A stretch of DNA of 64,000 bases from DASCOT01 sp965197275 (GCA_965197275.1 CBDAMQ010000030.1:1-64000); one strand, 5' to 3'. Shown: positions 1 to 9,293, numbered from the stretch's first letter. Translations and numbers: made by a program. Notes: generated by a model from the letters alone, not told the origin.

Positions 1-14
1 CGGGGTTGGAGTGA

Positions 15-824
15 TCATCCTTCGGCAACCTGTTGGAGCTGTTGGACATACACAGCCGGCGGCAGATTCCCCAAGGAAGAATGCGGTCTCATTTCGTTGT
101 AGTCGCGGCGCCAGGCCTGCAGCTGTTCCTGAGCCTCGGAGAGGCTCAGGAACCAGCTCACGCCCAAGCACTCGTCCCTGAGCTTGCCGTTGAAGCTCTC
201 GATGTAGCCGTTCTCGACCGGTCGGCCGGGACTGATGAAGTCCAGTTGGATACCGGCCGTGTAAGCCCAAGCGTCGAAGTGTTTGGAAGTGAACTCCGTG
301 CCGTTGTCGAGCGTCAAGGCGAGCGGCGCGCCTCGCTGTCCCACGACCTTCTCGAGCACCTCCGTGACTCGCCTGGAGGGCAGCGACACGTCCGCCTCCA
401 GTGCTAGGCATTCGCGGCTGTGGATGTCGATCACCGTGAGCACGCGGAACCTCCGGCCGTTGGCCAGTTCATCGCTGACGAAGTCCAGACTCCACCGCTC
501 GTTGGGTGCCTCCGGTGCCGGCAGGTGAGCCCGCGGGCGCGCCGCGACCTTTCGTCGACGGGGTCGCGTTCGTACCTGCAGGCTCTCTTGCTGGTACAGC
601 CGTAGCACTCGCTTGGCGTTGATCTTCCAGCCCTCCCGGCACAACAGCACATGTAATCGCCGATATCCGTAGCGTGGCCGAGCCGCCGCCAGGTCGCGGA
701 TTCTGAGTCGCAGTGCCTCTTGCGGATCCTTTCGGTGCCGATAGTAGAAACTGCTGCGCTGAAGTTGCATCAGCCCGCACGCGCGGCGCGTCCCGATCTT
801 GTACCGCTGTCGGGTTCGACGCAC
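15..824 (-). CDS. IS3-family transposase OrfB (DDE integrase domain), IS-A copy 1
   Basis: OrfB supplies the catalytic half of the IS3 transposase, which cuts and joins DNA after fusion to OrfA by ribosomal frameshifting. The 269-residue protein has an N-terminal HTH_21-type region (residues about 30-80, RPRYGYRRLHVLL) and an rve integrase core. The DDE residues fit SLDFVSD (first D), TLDNGTEFTS (second D) and ENGYIESFNGKLRDE (E). The ending HSSLGNLPPAVY is typical of the family. Length is normal and the frame is open throughout, unlike copy 2, which is shifted just after the catalytic E. Its partner orfA is broken in this copy, so normal OrfAB production is doubtful. Confidence 0.93.
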   Translation of the reverse strand: MRRTRQRYKIGTRRACGLMQLQRSSFYYRHRKDPQEALRLRIRDLAAARPRYGYRRLHVLLCREGWKINAKRVLRLYQQESLQVRTRPRRRKVAARPRAHLPAPEAPNERWSLDFVSDELANGRRFRVLTVIDIHSRECLALEADVSLPSRRVTEVLEKVVGQRGAPLALTLDNGTEFTSKHFDAWAYTAGIQLDFISPGRPVENGYIESFNGKLRDECLGVSWFLSLSEAQEQLQAWRRDYNEMRPHSSLGNLPPAVYVQQLQQVAEG

Positions 825-847
825 CAGCTGGCGCTTGCGCGCGGGCC

Positions 848-1113
848 TCAGACTTTTCTTGCCAGCACATCCTGGAGAATCTGCTTGTCCAGGCTCAGAT
901 CGGCTACCAGCTTCTTGAGTTGACCGTTCTCCCGCTCCAGCTCTTTGAGCCGTCGCAGCTCGCTCGGCGCTAACCCCCGTACTTGCTGCGCCACCGATAA
1001 AACGTCTGCTGGCTGACCCCGTACTTGCGGCACAACTCCGGAATCGGTACGCCGAGCTCCACCTGCTTGATCGCCGTGACGATCTGCGCGTCGCTGAATC
1101 GGGACCTCTTCAC
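848..1113 (-). pseudogene. IS3-family OrfA, frameshifted (IS-A copy 1)
   Basis: OrfA is the DNA-binding HTH/leucine-zipper partner of OrfB. Compared with the intact 88-residue copy at 42326-42592, this copy lacks one base near 977 (a run of C), so the N-terminal HTH half and the C-terminal coiled-coil half (ELRRLKELERENGQLKKLVA) lie in different frames. The rest is almost identical to copy 2, so the lesion is recent or a sequencing error. Confidence 0.85.
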
Positions 1114-1179
1114 GAGTTTCTCCTCCTCTTTCGATTACGGAGATTTTCTCGCTTCGATGCGTCCAGTTTCCAGGGGGCA

Positions 1180-1594
1180 GGTCATGAGCTGTTCGTGAAC
1201 CGGGGTGTTGCCGATCACATCCGCTCCGACAACGGACCGGAGTTCACTTCTCGGGCGGTGCGTGAGTGGCTCGAGCGGATCGGTGTGAGGACGCTGTTCA
1301 TCGAGCCCGGCTCGCCTTGGGAAAACGGCTACGTGGAGAGCTTCAACGGCAAGCTACGAGACGAGCTGCTGAACGGCGAGATCTTCTACACGCTCAAAGA
1401 GGCGGAAAGCTTGGTGCAAGGCTGGCGGCGCGAATACAACCAGGTGCGACCCCATAGCTCATTGGGTTATCAGCCGCCTGCGCCGGAAGCGACGTTGTTG
1501 CAGCCGGCTGCGCTTCGCTTCGCCGGCTCCAACAATCTCTTGTCAGCACCGATTCTATGAGTTACGAAGTGGCCCAAACACTTGGGGCAGGTCA
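1180..1594 (+). mobile_element. IS3-family remnant (IS-C), 3' half of orfB plus right terminal repeat
   Basis: Bases 1187-1560 encode the C-terminal half of an IS3 OrfB (SDNGPEFTSRAV, ENGYVESFNGKLRDE, RPHSSLGYQPPAPEA). The 5' half is missing where IS-A is inserted. The sequence after the stop ends in TGGCCCAAACACTTGGGGCA plus GGTCA at 1594, which recurs at the ends of two further remnants (2033 and 30617), so it is the right terminus of this element. No complete copy exists in the window. Confidence 0.88.
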
Positions 1595-1873
1595 TCAGTG
1601 GGTACCAGCCAGATGGCATACATCAGCACTGACATGCCGTTGTTAAACGTCGAGTAGACGACGTGGAATAGGGTCAACAGTCGGGTGCGCTCGTCGTAGT
1701 CCGAGGTCAGTTCGGCCACGATGGCATAGGCCGGCACCATGAACATGGTGAGCGCGGTGCGCACCGAGACATTACAGACCACCAACCAGATGAACAGTGG
1801 TGTGTTGCCCTCGACAAACCCCGGCGGATGCCAGAGCAAATAGAACGAAGCGGCCAATGGGAGAATCGAGGCG
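1595..1873 (-). pseudogene. MFS transporter fragment (MelB/GPH-like)
   Basis: About 93 codons read as part of a major facilitator of the sugar:cation symporter type. The signature is AELTSDYDERTRL after a transmembrane stretch (MVPAYAIVAELT), with further hydrophobic segments on both sides. The fragment is bounded on each side by the right end of the same IS-C element in the same orientation, so both ends of the gene are missing. The first and last residues of the open frame belong to IS sequence. The fragment cannot encode a working transporter. Confidence 0.8.
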
Positions 1874-2033
1874 TACAACCAGGTGCGGCCCCATAGCTCG
1901 TTGGGCTATCGGCCGCCTGCGCCGGAAGCGATGTTGTTGCACCCGGCTGCGCTTCGCTTCGCCGGCTCCAACAACCTCTTGTCAGCACCGATTCTATGAG
2001 TTACGAAGTGGCCCAAACACTTGGGGCAGGTCA
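1874..2033 (+). mobile_element. IS-C right-end remnant, second copy
   Basis: This repeats the last part of orfB and the terminal sequence of IS-C (compare 1433-1594), starting at TACAACCAGGTGCG and ending GGGGCAGGTCA at 2033, with a handful of substitutions. It carries no complete gene. The PQQ dehydrogenase gene starts 77 bp downstream. Confidence 0.88.
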
Positions 2034-2110
2034 CTGTCGCGATTGGTGCTATGTCTACCCGGCGAGCGACTCGTTCGCAGCGTCTGGAGACTGGTCACGG
2101 AGAACTTGCA

Positions 2111-4081
2111 ATGGCTCGTTTCCGCCGTTCTGGCGTCATCTGCCTCATGGCCTGCCTCGGTGCGGGGACACTACCAGCGGGGACGACACTGCTTGCGCAA
2201 CCACAGCAGTCGGAGTGGAACTACTTCGGCGGCAGCAAAGCGTTCAACCGCTACTCCTCTCTCGATCAGATTCACCGCGACAACGTCGCCGACCTGCGCA
2301 TCGTCTGGCGGCGCCCGGCAGTGCGCAGCGAGCTCACCGAGGCGTTTCCCGATCTGTACCCGAGCGTCTACCTCCGCTCCACGCCGATCATCGTCGACGG
2401 CGTGCTCTACACTCAGGACGCCCACGGCTTGGTGATCGCTCTCGACGCGGCGACCGGCGAGACCGTCTGGCAACAGGAGCTCGTTGAGCTCACCCAAGAG
2501 GAGGCCGAAGCCGAGTCCACTCGTGGCGTCGACTACTGGAGCAGTGGCTCCGGAGACGACCGGATCCTCGCGGTACGCGGCCAGTACCTGTACGCACTCA
2601 ACACCAGCACCGGCGAGCCGTACGGAGATTTCGGCGACGACGGCAGGGTCAGCCTGAGGTTCGAGGATCGTCAACCGCTCGCCGGCAGGTTCAGCGACAG
2701 TAGCGGCCCGATCATCGTCGGCGATGTCGTTGTGGTCAGCGGCCTAGCCGACGGCGCCGGGGACAGGGGCAACAAGAGGGAAGCGGTCTCGGAGGACGCA
2801 CGTGGCTACGACGTCCGCACGGGAGAGCTGCGGTGGACGTTCCACGCGGTGCCGCGCGAGGGCGAGTTCGGCGTCGACACCTGGGGCAACGACTCGTGGA
2901 AAGTCGCCGGCGACATGGGTGCCTGGTCGCTCATGAGTGCCGACGAAGAGCTCGGCCACGTGTATGTTGCGTTTTCCGCTCCGACAACCGCGTGGTACGG
3001 CGGCTGGAGGCCGGGCGACAACCTCTTTTCCAACAGCCTCGTGGCACTCGACGCGCAGACCGGTGAGCGCGTCTGGCACTTCCAGATGATCCACCATGGC
3101 CTGTGGGACTACGAGCCCATCGGCCCGGCGACGCTGGGCGAGATCACGGTCGAGGGGCGCCGGATCCCGGTGGTGATGCAGCCCACCAAGCACGCGTTCC
3201 TGTTCGTGTTCGACCGCCGGAACGGCGAGCCCGTGTGGCCCATCGAGGAGCGCCCGGTGCCGGCGTCGACGGTGCCCGGGGAGCCAGCCTCGCCGACACA
3301 GCCGTTCCCCACCAAGCCGCCGCCGTTCGACTGGCAGGGCATCACCGAAGCCGACGTGATCGACTACACGCCGGCGCTCAACCGCCAGGCGCGCGAGCTC
3401 GCCAGCCAGTACGTTACCGGGCCCCTGTTCACGCCGCCCTCCGTCCCCAGCGACGAGCCCGGAGGCACGAAGGGCTCGCTGCTGTACCCCGGCTCCTGGG
3501 GCGCGGGCAACTGGAACACTGGCGCGTTCGACCCGGAGACCGGCGTCTACTACGCGGTCTCCAACAGCTCCTACGGCCCGACGAACCGCAACGCAGTCAA
3601 GCAGACCGACCCGGCGGCGACCATGGAGTACGCCTACGAGCCGGCCGCCGCGCCCACGATCGACGGGCTGTTCATCATGAAGCCCCCCCACGGCCGCATC
3701 ACGGCCCTGGACCTGAACAACGGCGAGCAGCTGTGGATGGCGGCCAACGGTGACGGGCAGCGAAAGCACCCGTTGCTGCGACACCTGAACCTGCCGCCGC
3801 TCGGCGTTCCGAACCGTCCGGCGCCGCTGCTGACCAAGACCCTGCTCTTCCTCGGAGAGGGCAGCAACGCGATTATGGGCACCCTCGACGAGGAATGGGC
3901 CTGGGGAAAGGTACTCCGCGCCTACGACAAGGCGACGGGTGATGTCGTCTGGGCGATGGAGCTGCCCTCTGGGACCACCGCCGCCCCGATGACCTACATG
4001 CACGAGGGCAAGCAGTACATCGTCGTGACGGTCGCATCTCAGGACCACCCGGCCGAGTACGTGGCGCTGGCGCTCCCCTAG
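2111..4081 (+). CDS. PQQ-dependent dehydrogenase (quinoprotein alcohol/glucose dehydrogenase type), exported
   Basis: Predicted periplasmic quinoprotein that oxidises an alcohol or sugar with pyrroloquinoline quinone. The 656-residue protein starts MARFRRSGVICLMACLG, a basic and hydrophobic signal sequence ending near TLLAQ, then has the family opening WNYFGGSKAFNRYSSLDQI. Repeated propeller blades follow (ALDAATGETVWQQE, ALDAQTGERVWHFQ, AYDKATGDVVWAMELPSG) and the C-terminal AAPMTYMHEGKQYIV typical of these enzymes. The start at 2111 is chosen because GGAGA lies about 10 bases upstream and the longer reading begins inside the IS-C terminus. No haem-binding CXXCH is seen, so electrons must pass to a separate acceptor. 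Substrate cannot be told from sequence. A second member lies at 7403-9079 in opposite orientation. Confidence 0.92.
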   Translation: MARFRRSGVICLMACLGAGTLPAGTTLLAQPQQSEWNYFGGSKAFNRYSSLDQIHRDNVADLRIVWRRPAVRSELTEAFPDLYPSVYLRSTPIIVDGVLYTQDAHGLVIALDAATGETVWQQELVELTQEEAEAESTRGVDYWSSGSGDDRILAVRGQYLYALNTSTGEPYGDFGDDGRVSLRFEDRQPLAGRFSDSSGPIIVGDVVVVSGLADGAGDRGNKREAVSEDARGYDVRTGELRWTFHAVPREGEFGVDTWGNDSWKVAGDMGAWSLMSADEELGHVYVAFSAPTTAWYGGWRPGDNLFSNSLVALDAQTGERVWHFQMIHHGLWDYEPIGPATLGEITVEGRRIPVVMQPTKHAFLFVFDRRNGEPVWPIEERPVPASTVPGEPASPTQPFPTKPPPFDWQGITEADVIDYTPALNRQARELASQYVTGPLFTPPSVPSDEPGGTKGSLLYPGSWGAGNWNTGAFDPETGVYYAVSNSSYGPTNRNAVKQTDPAATMEYAYEPAAAPTIDGLFIMKPPHGRITALDLNNGEQLWMAANGDGQRKHPLLRHLNLPPLGVPNRPAPLLTKTLLFLGEGSNAIMGTLDEEWAWGKVLRAYDKATGDVVWAMELPSGTTAAPMTYMHEGKQYIVVTVASQDHPAEYVALALP

Positions 4082-4252
4082 GCAGCGGGAATAGGCAGGT
4101 GGTTGGTCAGTGGGTCGCTCGCTCACCCAGTCGCGGTGAAGCCGTAGCTGTTTGCCGCACGGGTGCATGACCGGCAGCGGAAGCCGGGGAGACTGTCGAG
4201 TGGTAGACAGTCTGGGTGGCAGCGAAGTCAATCCTGGCTATTCGTACGGTGG

Positions 4253-5572
4253 ATGACGGTGCGGACGCAGCTTGCGATCGATGGGGCGGAATTCCTCGAC
4301 GAAAGCGAGCTCGCAGCGATCCGCGCGGACCGATGGCGCGAGCAGAGCGCCTATGTCGCGAGCGCGTCTGCGTTCTACGCACGGCACTTCGCCAGGTTGA
4401 CGCTGACCGGCGACCTCGCCGAACTGGCGGACCTGCCGTTCACTGACAAAGAGATGCTGCGCGCCGACCAGCGCGCGCAGCCGCCGTTCGGCACCTACCT
4501 CGCCGCGCCGCCGCAGGACATTCGCCGCGTCCACCGCACCTCGGGCACCACCGGCGACGCCATGAACCTGGCGCTGTCGACCGCGGACACGAGGATGACC
4601 GCCGTGGTCGGCGCGCGCGCCCAGTCCGCTGCCGGACTCGGGCCCGGCCACCGGGTAGTGCACTGTCTCAACTATCAGCTCTGGATGGGCGGGTTCACCG
4701 ACCACACGACGCTGGAGGCCACCGGCGCCACGGTGATTCCCTACGGGGTCGGCGGCAGTGCGGGCTTGATCCGGGTAATCCGCGAACTCGGCATCACCGC
4801 GATCTCCTGCACACCCTCCTATCCGGCGGTGCTGGAGCAGGTGCTGGCGGAGCACTATCCCGGCCTGGCACCGCGCGACCTCGGCCTGCAGCTCGGCCTG
4901 TTCGGCGGCGAGCCCGGCCTCGACGACCCGGCGTTCCGCGCCCGGCTGGAAGAGATCTGGGGCTTCCGCGCCCGCAACGCCAACTACGGCGTGACCGACG
5001 TGCTGTGCAACTTCGCCGGCCAGACAGAACTGTGCAACGACCTGCACTTCATGGCGCCCGACGTGCTGGAGGCGGAGCTAATCGACCCGGACGCCGGCAC
5101 CCGGCTGCCGTGGCGCGAGGGCGAGTCCGGCGAGCTGGTGCTGACCCACCTCGCCAAGGACTGCCAGCCGCTGGTGCGCTTCCGCACCGGCGACATCGTC
5201 ACGTTGACCGGCACCGGCCGGGCTGACTGCGGCCGCACGGTGCCGCGATTCCGCGTCGTCGGCCGCAGCGACGACATGGTGGTGGTGCGCGGCCTCAATA
5301 TGTTCCCGGCCATGGTGGCGTCCGTGCTCAACCGCTTCCACGCGGCGAGCGGCGAGTATCGCATCGTGCTCGACCGACCACCGCCCTACGATGTGCTGCC
5401 GGTCGAGGTCGAGCTCGCCGAAGGGCAGGACGGCGGCTTTGATCTGGCAGCCAACATCGAGGCGGCAATCAAGCGGGAGCTTGGCGCCACGGCGCGGGTG
5501 ACGGTGCTGCCGCCGCGCAGCCTACCGCGCACCGAAGGAAAGACACGCCGCGTCCGGAGAACCTACACATGA
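4253..5572 (+). CDS. PaaK-like AMP-forming acyl/aryl-CoA ligase
   Basis: Likely activates a carboxylic acid as its adenylate and then its CoA thioester. The 439-residue length matches phenylacetate-CoA ligases. Visible motifs are the P-loop-like HRTSGTTGDA (residue about 95), the aromatic/Gly-rich core LGLFGGEPGL, the adenylate-binding segment NYGVTDVL, FRTGDIV, and the C-terminal domain with GRSDDMVVVRGLNMFP and the lysine-bearing end PRTEGKTRRVRR. ATG 4253 is preferred to the upstream in-frame start because family homology begins there. The stop overlaps the next gene by 4 bases (ATGA), which suggests translational coupling with the enoyl-CoA hydratase and a shared pathway. The exact acid is unknown. 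Confidence 0.85.
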   Translation: MTVRTQLAIDGAEFLDESELAAIRADRWREQSAYVASASAFYARHFARLTLTGDLAELADLPFTDKEMLRADQRAQPPFGTYLAAPPQDIRRVHRTSGTTGDAMNLALSTADTRMTAVVGARAQSAAGLGPGHRVVHCLNYQLWMGGFTDHTTLEATGATVIPYGVGGSAGLIRVIRELGITAISCTPSYPAVLEQVLAEHYPGLAPRDLGLQLGLFGGEPGLDDPAFRARLEEIWGFRARNANYGVTDVLCNFAGQTELCNDLHFMAPDVLEAELIDPDAGTRLPWREGESGELVLTHLAKDCQPLVRFRTGDIVTLTGTGRADCGRTVPRFRVVGRSDDMVVVRGLNMFPAMVASVLNRFHAASGEYRIVLDRPPPYDVLPVEVELAEGQDGGFDLAANIEAAIKRELGATARVTVLPPRSLPRTEGKTRRVRRTYT

Positions 5573-6330
5573 CTGCATTCGACTACGCGACGGTGCTGAG
5601 CGAGTACGAGGGCGACGGCGTCCGCACCATCACACTCAACCGGCCCGAGAGCCTCAACGCCATGAACCGCCAGTTGATCGACGACGTCGCGCAAGCCTTC
5701 GACGACGCCGACGCCGACCCCGACACGCGGGCACTGATCTTCACCGGCGCCGGCCGCGGCTTCTGTGCCGGCGACGACCGGCGCGAGCACACGCTCCCGG
5801 AGACCGAGGCCGCTGCACGCGACATAGTCGACGCGATCCAGCGCGCGACCGACGCTATCGTCTTCGGCGGCAAGCCGGTGGTTGGCGCGATCAACGGCTG
5901 GGCCGTCGGCGGCGGCTTCGGATGGGCGCTCAACTGCGACTTTCCGATCTGGGCCGAGAGCGCCAAAGGCTTCTTCCCCGAGGTCTCGCTCAACCTGTTC
6001 GTCACCGGAGGCGTCACCGCGCTGCTGCCGGCGCTGGTCGGCCTCAACCGCGCGCGAGAGATGCTGTTCCTCGGTGCGCGCTACGACGCCGCGACGCTGC
6101 GCGAGTACGGCATCGCCTGGCGGGTGGTGCCCGATGCCGCGCTGATGGACGAGGCGCGCGCTGTAGCGCGCCAGCTCGCCGAGCTGCCGCCGCTGGCGGT
6201 ACGCGCCATGCGCCACACGCTCTACCGCACGGCAATGACGGACCTCGCCACGGCGATGCAGCTGGAAGGGGAGGCCACCGTCTCCGGCTTCCTCGACCCG
6301 GAGACCACCAAGCGGGTCAAGGACTTCTGA
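5569..6330 (+). CDS. enoyl-CoA hydratase/isomerase family protein
   Basis: A 253-residue crotonase-fold protein that should act on the CoA ester made by the preceding ligase. It shows the first oxyanion-hole segment (FTGAGRGFCAGDDRREH, residue about 60) and the second (KPVVGAINGWAVGGGFGWAL, about 105), then the helix PEVSLNLFVTGGVTALLP. The usual catalytic Glu pair of true hydratases is not obvious: the second region reads FFPEVSLNL, which keeps one acidic residue. Hydratase, isomerase or another crotonase activity therefore remains open. It overlaps the ligase stop by 4 bases. Confidence 0.87.
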   Translation: MTAFDYATVLSEYEGDGVRTITLNRPESLNAMNRQLIDDVAQAFDDADADPDTRALIFTGAGRGFCAGDDRREHTLPETEAAARDIVDAIQRATDAIVFGGKPVVGAINGWAVGGGFGWALNCDFPIWAESAKGFFPEVSLNLFVTGGVTALLPALVGLNRAREMLFLGARYDAATLREYGIAWRVVPDAALMDEARAVARQLAELPPLAVRAMRHTLYRTAMTDLATAMQLEGEATVSGFLDPETTKRVKDF

Positions 6331-6556
6331 CGGAAGGCGCACGTACGGTGGCGGCCTGCACCGGCGGAGCTCCTGGCACGTGGCTCTGGCAAGTGCCACT
6401 GGCGCGGTCCCGTGGTAGGTTGCTCGGCAATGGGATCGGCTCTCGTGAGCAGGAACTCTTGGCTGACATCCTAATCCGCACCGCCCGGTCCGCCGGTCGA
6501 GGATCCCCGTGGCGGCTCGAGGGGGTCCACAGCTTCTTAACCGCTGAGGTTGGACG

Positions 6557-7336
6557 ATGAAAAGCCTATTGGGACTGATCCTGTTGGTCGCGACATTGTC
6601 GGGCAGCGCGAGCGCGCAAACCCATACCGCCATCATTCCACTGAGCCCCGACGGAGAGCCGGGTGTGGGCTTGACGGGAGAAGGCAACACGCGGTCGCAC
6701 ACCTTCTTCCGATCGGACGGCAACGAGCGGGTCGCCGTCTGGGAAGCGGATGCCGTCTCGTACGAGCCATACACGCTCGAGTACACGGAGTTCGTCTACG
6801 TGATCGAGGGCTCCCTGAGGCTCACCGACGCGCGCGGCCGCAAGGAGACGTTCCGCCCCGGCGAGGCGGTCCTGCTTCCGAGAGGCACCGTTATCACGTG
6901 GGAGCAGGACGAGAGGATGCGTGAGTACTACGTCATCTTCGACTTGGAGGAGTCGGCCGAGGAATCTTCAGCCGATGGGGAGCCCCCGACCTTCATTCGC
7001 CTCGATCCGAACGGTGGTGCCGACGGCTTGACCGGGGAGGGTTCCACCAAGTCGCACACCTACTTCAGCGGTCCGAACCGCTCGTCCGTCGGAGTCTGGG
7101 AGACCGATCCGCTGACGGACTCCGAGTTCTACACGCCGGAGTACTCCGAGGTCATGGTCTTCCTCAGCGGAACCGTGACGCTGACCCAGCCGGACGGAAG
7201 CGAGCACACGTTCGGGGCAGGAGATGCCGCGCTCGTTCCGAAGGGAGCCACGCACAAGTGGTCGTCCGATACCCTGCGGAAGTTCTGGATCATCTTCGAT
7301 CAGGAGCCGCGCTCGGAGACGGTCCCTCAGCCGTAG
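6557..7336 (+). CDS. secreted bicupin protein
   Basis: A 259-residue protein with a signal peptide (MKSLLGLILLVATLSGSASA, cleavage near AQT) and two similar halves. Each half begins GLTGEGNTRSHTFF or GLTGEGSTKSHTYF, continues with VAVWEADAVSYEPYTLEYTE or VGVWETDPLTDSEFYTPEYS, and ends with a cupin turn such as FRPGEAVLLPRGTVITWEQ. This is the small-barrel EutQ/DUF861-like cupin type. Metal-binding histidines are few, so a binding rather than catalytic role is possible. It sits 226 bp after the enoyl-CoA hydratase in the same direction, and no function can be assigned beyond the fold. Confidence 0.8.
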   Translation: MKSLLGLILLVATLSGSASAQTHTAIIPLSPDGEPGVGLTGEGNTRSHTFFRSDGNERVAVWEADAVSYEPYTLEYTEFVYVIEGSLRLTDARGRKETFRPGEAVLLPRGTVITWEQDERMREYYVIFDLEESAEESSADGEPPTFIRLDPNGGADGLTGEGSTKSHTYFSGPNRSSVGVWETDPLTDSEFYTPEYSEVMVFLSGTVTLTQPDGSEHTFGAGDAALVPKGATHKWSSDTLRKFWIIFDQEPRSETVPQP

Positions 7337-7402
7337 GCAGTAGCGACGACGTACCCGATTCGGTGACGGGACGCTTTCCGGGGCCTTCTCGGCTATCGGC
7401 GA

Positions 7403-9079
7403 TCAGGGCAGCGAGAAGACGAAGACGCCGTTCCCCTGGCTGGGGTTCCGGATCTCCGGAAACAAGTCAGAGGGAACGATCGTCGTCCAGCTCGATCCGG
7501 CAATGCCGCCCCCCGCGACGAAGGCGATGTACTGCTGGCCGTCGACCGAATACGTGATGGGTGAGCCGTTCGCCATGTTGGGTAGCCTGGACCGCCAGAG
7601 CTCATCGCCGGTGGCCGCGTCGTAGGCGAAGACGTACCGATCCCACGTGCCGACGAACACCAGGCCGCCCTCCGTCGTGAGCGCGGAGGTGTTGTACGGT
7701 GCGCGACGTCGCTGGCTCCATCGTGGCTCCCCGGTACGGAGGTCCAGTGCCATGAACTCTCCCGTTTGGTCGGGGCTCATGGGGTGGAAGTGGTTGATCC
7801 GATCACGCACGCCCCCGGTCGCAACGAAGGCGCCCGTCTCGCAGGTGAGGTTGAGCGGTAAGTAGAAGGCTTTCACCTGCGGGTGGTACGCCAGGGTGCG
7901 GAAGCTTCTGAACCCTCCGGTGTTCGGACAGAAGTAGAACGACTGCTCGAGCTCCAGGACGCCCGGCCGGTAGGTCACTCGCCCGATCTCGGGGTCCACG
8001 TCCACGAGCGTCTGATACCCGAGATCGACGGCCCGGACGAACGCGCCAGTGTCTCTGTTGAGCTCCCAAAGGATGCCGAGCTTTCCCATCGTGAAGACGG
8101 ATCTCTTGCCGTCGTAGTCGATCAGGATACGCTCGTACGCCTCATCCATATCGTGCGACTCGGCGGGAACGTGCTGGTAGTACCACTCGATGGCTCCAGT
8201 GCGCGCGTCCAGCGCGAGCGTCGAGTTGGTGTACAGCTCGATTCCATCTCCGGTGCCGCGGGCTGCGCGCGCCCAGGGCTTGGCCTGCGCCGTGCCCCAA
8301 AACACCAGCCCGGTGTCGGGGTCGTAGCTCCCGCTCATCCAAGGCTCGCCACCGGCGCGCGACTCCATCGGTACGCCGCCCCACGTGTCACCCCCAGGCT
8401 CGCCGGGCCGCGGAACCGTGGATGTACGCCAGAGCTCGCGGCCCGTGCGCCCCTCCAGGCCGACGATGTCGCACCCACCCTGATCTGCCCTACAACTGGC
8501 CTGCCCGGCGATGATGACGCCGTCGGCGATGATCGGGCCGCTCGTGAATCTGCGCGTCGTACCTTCCGCTGCCGTGGGTGTGTCCCAACGTACTTGGCCC
8601 GTGCGGGCGTCGATGGCGATGACGTGGGCATCGTCCGTATTGAGGATGATCAGGTCCCCGAAGATCGCGAGGCTGCGCATCTGCTCGTTCGTGCGAGGGG
8701 GCTCGTCGGTTTCGCGGCGGTACTCCCAGCGCAGGTCTCCGGATCTCGCATCGAGCGCCTGGACGACGCCACCGGGGCTGGCGATGTACATCACGCCCCG
8801 GTACACCAGCGGCGTGGTCTGTGAGACGCCCGGCTCCAGCGCCCACGACCACGCGAGCTTCAGGTCGGCGACGTTGGTCCGATCGACCTGCTCCAGAGGA
8901 CTGAACCCCCATCCATCGAGGGTGCGACGCCAGTTCAGCCAGTCCGACTCGGGGGGGTTCACGAGCGTTTCGTCACTGACCGGCTCGAAGGACGATTGCG
9001 CTACTCCCTCGCTCGGCCCAACGGCCAGGACCATCGGAACGAGCAGCGGCAGTAGCCTGTGGGCGGCGACTCGGTGCAT
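7403..9079 (-). CDS. PQQ-dependent dehydrogenase (methanol/ethanol dehydrogenase type), exported
   Basis: Second quinoprotein of the window, 558 residues, convergent with the bicupin gene. The start MHRVAAHRLLPLLVPMVLAV gives a signal peptide ending near GVAQS and has a GGGAG ribosome site 6-10 bases upstream; longer readings lack one. After the leader comes WLNWRRTLDGWGFSPLEQV, then TTPLVYRGVMYIASPGGVV, ALDARSGDLRWEYRRE and ALDARTGAIEWYYQHV blades, and at the C-terminus GLVFVGTWDRYVFAYDAATG. The adjacent Cys-Cys pair of type I alcohol dehydrogenases is not seen. It is only distantly similar to the enzyme at 2111-4081, so the two probably have different substrates. Confidence 0.92.
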   Translation of the reverse strand: MHRVAAHRLLPLLVPMVLAVGPSEGVAQSSFEPVSDETLVNPPESDWLNWRRTLDGWGFSPLEQVDRTNVADLKLAWSWALEPGVSQTTPLVYRGVMYIASPGGVVQALDARSGDLRWEYRRETDEPPRTNEQMRSLAIFGDLIILNTDDAHVIAIDARTGQVRWDTPTAAEGTTRRFTSGPIIADGVIIAGQASCRADQGGCDIVGLEGRTGRELWRTSTVPRPGEPGGDTWGGVPMESRAGGEPWMSGSYDPDTGLVFWGTAQAKPWARAARGTGDGIELYTNSTLALDARTGAIEWYYQHVPAESHDMDEAYERILIDYDGKRSVFTMGKLGILWELNRDTGAFVRAVDLGYQTLVDVDPEIGRVTYRPGVLELEQSFYFCPNTGGFRSFRTLAYHPQVKAFYLPLNLTCETGAFVATGGVRDRINHFHPMSPDQTGEFMALDLRTGEPRWSQRRRAPYNTSALTTEGGLVFVGTWDRYVFAYDAATGDELWRSRLPNMANGSPITYSVDGQQYIAFVAGGGIAGSSWTTIVPSDLFPEIRNPSQGNGVFVFSLP

Positions 9080-9220
9080 GTGTGCTCCCAAGAAGGGGTT
9101 ATCGATGCGGCGACCCATGAGGTGAGCCGACGCACGCACTCGGCACACCATTGGAACGGATGGTCGAGTTCGACCGCAAGCTCGCCTGATCCCGTTGACG
9201 GCGGACAGGCACAGTCTCAG

Positions 9221-9293
9221 TCGGGACGGCCGGTTTCGAACCGGCGACCCCTGAACCCCGTTCAGGTGCGTTACCGGGCTGCGCCACGTCCCG
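9221..9293 (-). tRNA. tRNA-Pro(GGG)
   Basis: On the minus strand the sequence folds as a full cloverleaf: acceptor CGGGACG paired with CGTCCCG, D arm GCGCAGCCCGGTAACGC, anticodon arm CCTGA-ACGGGGT-TCAGG giving anticodon GGG, and T arm GCCGG-TTCGAAA-CCGGC, plus discriminator A. The length is 73 without CCA, and CCA is not encoded. This is the only complete tRNA gene I found. Confidence 0.93.

Larger units (their letters stand above)
1..1175 (-). mobile_element. IS3-family element, copy 1 (IS-A), left end outside window
   Basis: This is the first of two nearly identical copies; the second is at about 41435-42652. It carries orfA and orfB on the minus strand. The right end is shared with copy 2 up to GTCCAGTTTCCAG near 1173, where the copies diverge; the left terminus lies before the window start. 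The element is inserted into the orfB of a different IS3 element (IS-C), whose remains continue from about 1180. It has an intact orfB but a frameshifted orfA. Confidence 0.9.

Noticed and set aside
2744..4231. Long minus-strand frame opposite the first PQQ dehydrogenase
   Set aside because: No start region, no motifs and full overlap with a convincing gene.
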